Part shown: positions 60,131 to 64,000 of the stretch, in pieces
How the letters are laid out: each line of letters opens with the position of its first letter
Position numbering within the stretch: the stretch's first letter is position 1
From: Gymnorhina tibicen
Lineage: Eukaryota > Chordata > Aves > Passeriformes > Artamidae
Length of the DNA: 64,000 bases
Assembly (NCBI GenBank): GCA_013399875.1
Contig: VXAZ01008268.1
Span: forward strand, 234,020 to 298,019
Reading direction: 5' to 3'
Position numbers and translations under genes: made by a program
The notes under the pieces: model-generated
Told to the model about the DNA's origin: nothing
Database searches by the model: none
Seen by the model: the letters and a program-made list of their open reading frames with translations, nothing else

Positions 60131-63100
60131 AATTCATTCTTCAACAGCCCCAGAACAACAAAAAAGTCATATTCAGAGAAACTATCTCTACTAAGAATTT
60201 TCTCTGAAAGTATATTAATATATCATTCTGTGTTGCATGGCTCTGTCCTCTGTAACTTCACCTCCTTGACTTCCTGAAAAGATGCCTCAGGACAAGGATG
60301 ATGATTAATTTCTATATGGAATTGTTTACAGCATGATCAGGTATAAACAAAGGTGAAATAATAACAGAACTGGACAGCACTTGCATTGCAATGTGTAACC
60401 CAGTCAAGCTACTAATTGAACATTTTAAACTTTCCTTACAGACGTGGAGGAGACCACTGCATACATTGGGAAATAATTCAGTAATTTCAGTAATAATTAT
60501 GAAGATGAGCATGGAGTGCAGCAACCAAATATAACAGAAAGATCCATTATCCTTTAAGTTGGAACTCAGTCAAAAGGAAGTTGAAACCACCACTTCACCA
60601 TAAGATACTCAGGAGAGACAGTTACTTCTGAGGAAGTGAAGTTACACAAGAGTTCTGACAGACAACAGGAAGCTAATTGAAAAATGAGATGTTAGTTCAC
60701 AGTAAGACACAAGCAACAGTGTCTGTTTGCTGACTCTCCTGCTTTCTTGCCAGATGTGGCAAGAACATGCCATTTGCAAGACAGATAACTTCTTTCTGAA
60801 TGCACAAAAATCACAAAGCAAGGTCACTTTTAATCTAAATCCCATTTCCAAACATAGCAGGGCTTGGGTATGTTGGGAAAGAAGTGCTGAGAAAGAAGTA
60901 CCCAGTTCCTCTAGAGTAGACAGAGGAGAACTCCTTCATCTCCTCTCATTTGAGATCCTTCAATTCCTCCTACTGAGTAGGCTTGATCTGGATTTTATTA
61001 TAAAGTACTTATTGGGGAAAAAAAGAACAACCCACAATACCATAAGGCTTGATAAATAAGGAAGTTGCCTTCCCAAAATCTTCATTCACAGAACATTTTA
61101 AATTGTAGCTGGTATTTAATTTTGATTCAGAAAGTAAAAAAATACTCAAGCAGAAAGCTGTTCTTACACAAGTCAGAATGTATAAACACTTGTGCAGACA
61201 CCATAAGGACTAAGCTGTGTTTTCTGAGTAAACTGGATGAAGCAGCTTCAAAAATTTCCGGTCCCTTTTAGTACCTTTGATTAGGCATCATCTCATTAAT
61301 CCATAACACATGAAATTGGGTCACCCAAAGGAAAGACAAATCCAGAGGTTCTCTCCTTGCCATCTTCTGATTTAGGGACTTCAGTGCTTCTTTTGAAAAA
61401 GTTTCACTTCTGTAAATAGTCTTAGCAAAAGTTTTTATATAAGCCATGGATTGTCAAGTGAGATCCTGAGTACTTCTTCAGCTAGCAAACCAAGATTTAA
61501 GGCTCATTCCTGTTGCTTTCAGTGGTTCCATGGTAAAAACATTCCTTGTCCTAACTTGACATAATACAGGAGAACACACAGATTTCTATTAGACACCTCC
61601 AAATTCCGTCAAATGTCTTCATCCAGAAACCAACTTAATGTTCTGCTTTCAAACAACCAGAACCAACTCCTAAACGGAGACTTCAAAGAAACAGTTTGTG
61701 AATCAAAGGCCAATTTGTGAAATGTATCACAACACATTCATCTACAGGTGTAAACCAGAGTTTACCTGTTCTGAGAGAAGTTTGAGCATTTGGGCTCTGT
61801 TCTTTGACTAAAAGGGCTTCACCTAAAGCTCTTAACCTTAAGCTGGGAACCTACTGTCTTTGAGTACATACTTCTCAAGTTGCTTCCACATCTTTACCAG
61901 TTTACAGTGTAGTTACTCTATAGCCCACTGAGAGAACTTGGCCTACGCAGGCATCTCCACAAACCACCATTCCTGGTACCAACACATCTTCAATCTATCC
62001 TCTGCCCATAACATAGTAAAGTAACTGGATGTTACTTCACTAATTTGAAGACTAATCTCCTTTTCTTATCCCTGAATATCACCTTCCAGGCTGCCAGCCC
62101 AGTCCTGGTGTTTCTAGGCTGCAAGCCGACCATACTAGGGCACTGGGGACTCACACATTGGTAAATATTTCAAAAGCCATGGCTACAACAGCTGTTTTCA
62201 TCATCACTGCTTTTATTGTCAAGATATTTACAGTAACAACCATTTCTGCAAAGAAAAAAATTCTGAAGTCTTCTATAGGGAAGCCTGGACTACGCATTCT
62301 TTGTCCTCCTGCTCCTGTAACTGATCAGGTTCTTGAGACTGATGAGAGATGCTGGGCCATGCTCATTATTCACAAAATATCTACTGACATATTTTAACAT
62401 GGTTCTATGATATGTAACGTGATAGTAAAGAATAAAATCCCACCTTATATAAGTGGCTAATATCATCAGGATCTGTTTCTGTACTGGATCATCACTTTTC
62501 ACACCAATAATCTACATCTGCCTATACAGAAAACTATACAGAACCAGACAGCAAAGGTAAACCCATTTACTTGTTGCTGAGGAAGTCACTGATGGCCTCA
62601 GCACAATTCAGAAATCCCACTAAGTTAAAGGCAGCTATTATTTTGGACATTTTTTTAATGCCTATAGTTCACAAGTGAACAACTTTTATGACAGTGACAG
62701 CCATCAACCGTTTGAATATTCCCCTTAAAACAGGGCAGCAGTCACACCTTACCACATATCTTCCAAACCTGACCTGTGGTTTTCATCTAAGCCCTCTGCA
62801 TCTAGCACACTGGCAAACATGCAGAGCTTCCTGAGCCATCCAGTGTCTCAGTGAATGATTGTTTGTTTTGTAAATATTACTGGCCGCAGCTCAAAGGAGC
62901 TTTTCTGTGCTTTTGATCTCCACTACAAACGCAAAGGACTGAGCAGCATGTGGCCAGGAAAAGCTGCATCCAAGTGAGAGGCTATGAAAACTTCTGCCTG
63001 TAGAGACAGGAAAAAAGGAAGGTAAGCTCTTCCACAACAACTATTTATACAAAAGTTCTACTTTATATATTCAGAAACTGTAATTTGCACCTATCCATCC

Positions 63101-64000
63101 TTTCTCAGAAACCCAGAAGTTCCATGAGGGCATGTTTCAAAAGAACACATGGTTTGTGCACCTCAGCAAGCTCACGTGTCACTGCATGAAGAAACTAGCA
63201 GTATACACACATGCTATCAGTGAGAAGAAATGAGTTACTCCTTAGGCATAATGCCTAGAAAAATGAAAGAGGAGTTTTCCATGAAAATAGTCTATAAAAA
63301 CTTCTAGAAAAACATATAAATATTGTTAGTGAAGTGCAGAGTTATAAGTATGCACTTTACTTCATGCCTTAGGATGATTTCAGATCTTAATTTCTTCCAC
63401 AGGTTTATTTCTTTGCCAGGTTCTGACAAAACTGTTCAGAAACCCAATGATTACACTGCAAAAAAAGTTTTATGCTTTCATCTATAAAACATACCAAATA
63501 GACTGCATTTAGCTGGTCTTTCATTTTCCAGTCTCATTTTCCCTTACAGTACAATCATGGCTGCACATACAGTCACAAGAGTTTCCTGTGAGCATCTACC
63601 CTGGTCTAAACCTTAAGAAGTTGGGTTGAAGACTGTTTCTATACAGATGTTCCATGTGATCTTAAATATATTAATAACTTGCATGAGCTGCTCCAAAGTT
63701 GTCACCCATACTGCTAGGAAGCTGTATCTTTCTAAGGCTGAAGTTTTACCACTTCTTCCAGTCACTGCACACTCGTACACATTTGCCCACACAAGCAAGA
63801 AGACTGAACTGCCAAATAACAATTCCAAGCATAACTACCACTGTAATCTCACGTTGTCACCAGACTCCTAAAGCCTTTTATGGAAAAAACTCCTACAACA
63901 TGGACTGGTTCTTGTGGTCTTCCACAGTATCCCTATATCCTCCTTAAATTCTGAGAATCAAAATTGAACACGAATTCCAGGAGAATTTTACCAGTCCTGG

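Larger units (their letters stand above)
56263..64000. other. unannotated unique sequence to the window end
   Basis: No gene recognised. Low-complexity pieces are a T/G-rich tract at 59557-59608 and a run of 13 T at 60118-60130. Open frames are short, unrecognised and AT-rich. Confidence 0.5.

Noticed and set aside
1..64000. CRISPR arrays, tRNA or rRNA genes, prokaryotic operons
   Set aside because: No regularly spaced repeats, no cloverleaf or rRNA signatures, and composition and repeats are those of a vertebrate nuclear genome.

Overview
The window is vertebrate nuclear DNA, most likely from a bird. The best evidence is three copies of a CR1-type LINE whose 3' ends carry the ATTCTATG/ATTCTGTG octamer, one endogenous-retrovirus LTR, very little other repeat content, and AT-rich non-coding sequence throughout. 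CR1 is also abundant in turtles and crocodilians, so 'sauropsid, probably avian' is as far as the sequence alone goes. I find no intact protein-coding gene, rRNA, tRNA, CRISPR array or prokaryotic-type operon. Nearly every open frame is short, starts at an arbitrary ATG and lies in AT-rich DNA. The longest ones are antisense or frame-shifted readings of dead CR1 copies.

Layout: 1-1409 is unannotated. CR1 copy A (1410-2335) is a 5'-truncated element with a good 3' tail, followed within about 100 bp by a small extra LINE reverse-transcriptase shard (2425-2480). 2.5-18.2 kb is unique DNA with likely MIR fragments (6480-6582; 16230-16316), a poly-A run (7079) and a possible 3'-terminal exon (12601-12855). 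CR1 copy B (18250-19859) and copy C (21380-22539) follow, both dead. 22.5-32.3 kb is unique sequence with two exon-like spots. A solo LTR of about 660 bp occupies 32349-33008. 33-64 kb is unique sequence holding MIR-like fragments, three G-quadruplex motifs, two short tandem duplications, and exon-like segments at 45722-45874 (minus) and 50513-50548 (plus).

No genes work together here in a way I can show. The picture is an intron, or an intergenic stretch, of a bird-like genome with old, inactive retroelements. I looked for an undescribed system and cannot support one. The observations most worth checking are the stop codon shared by CR1 copies A and C, the joined 3' end of copy C, the LTR and its imperfect target duplication, and the few exon-like segments with good splice sites.
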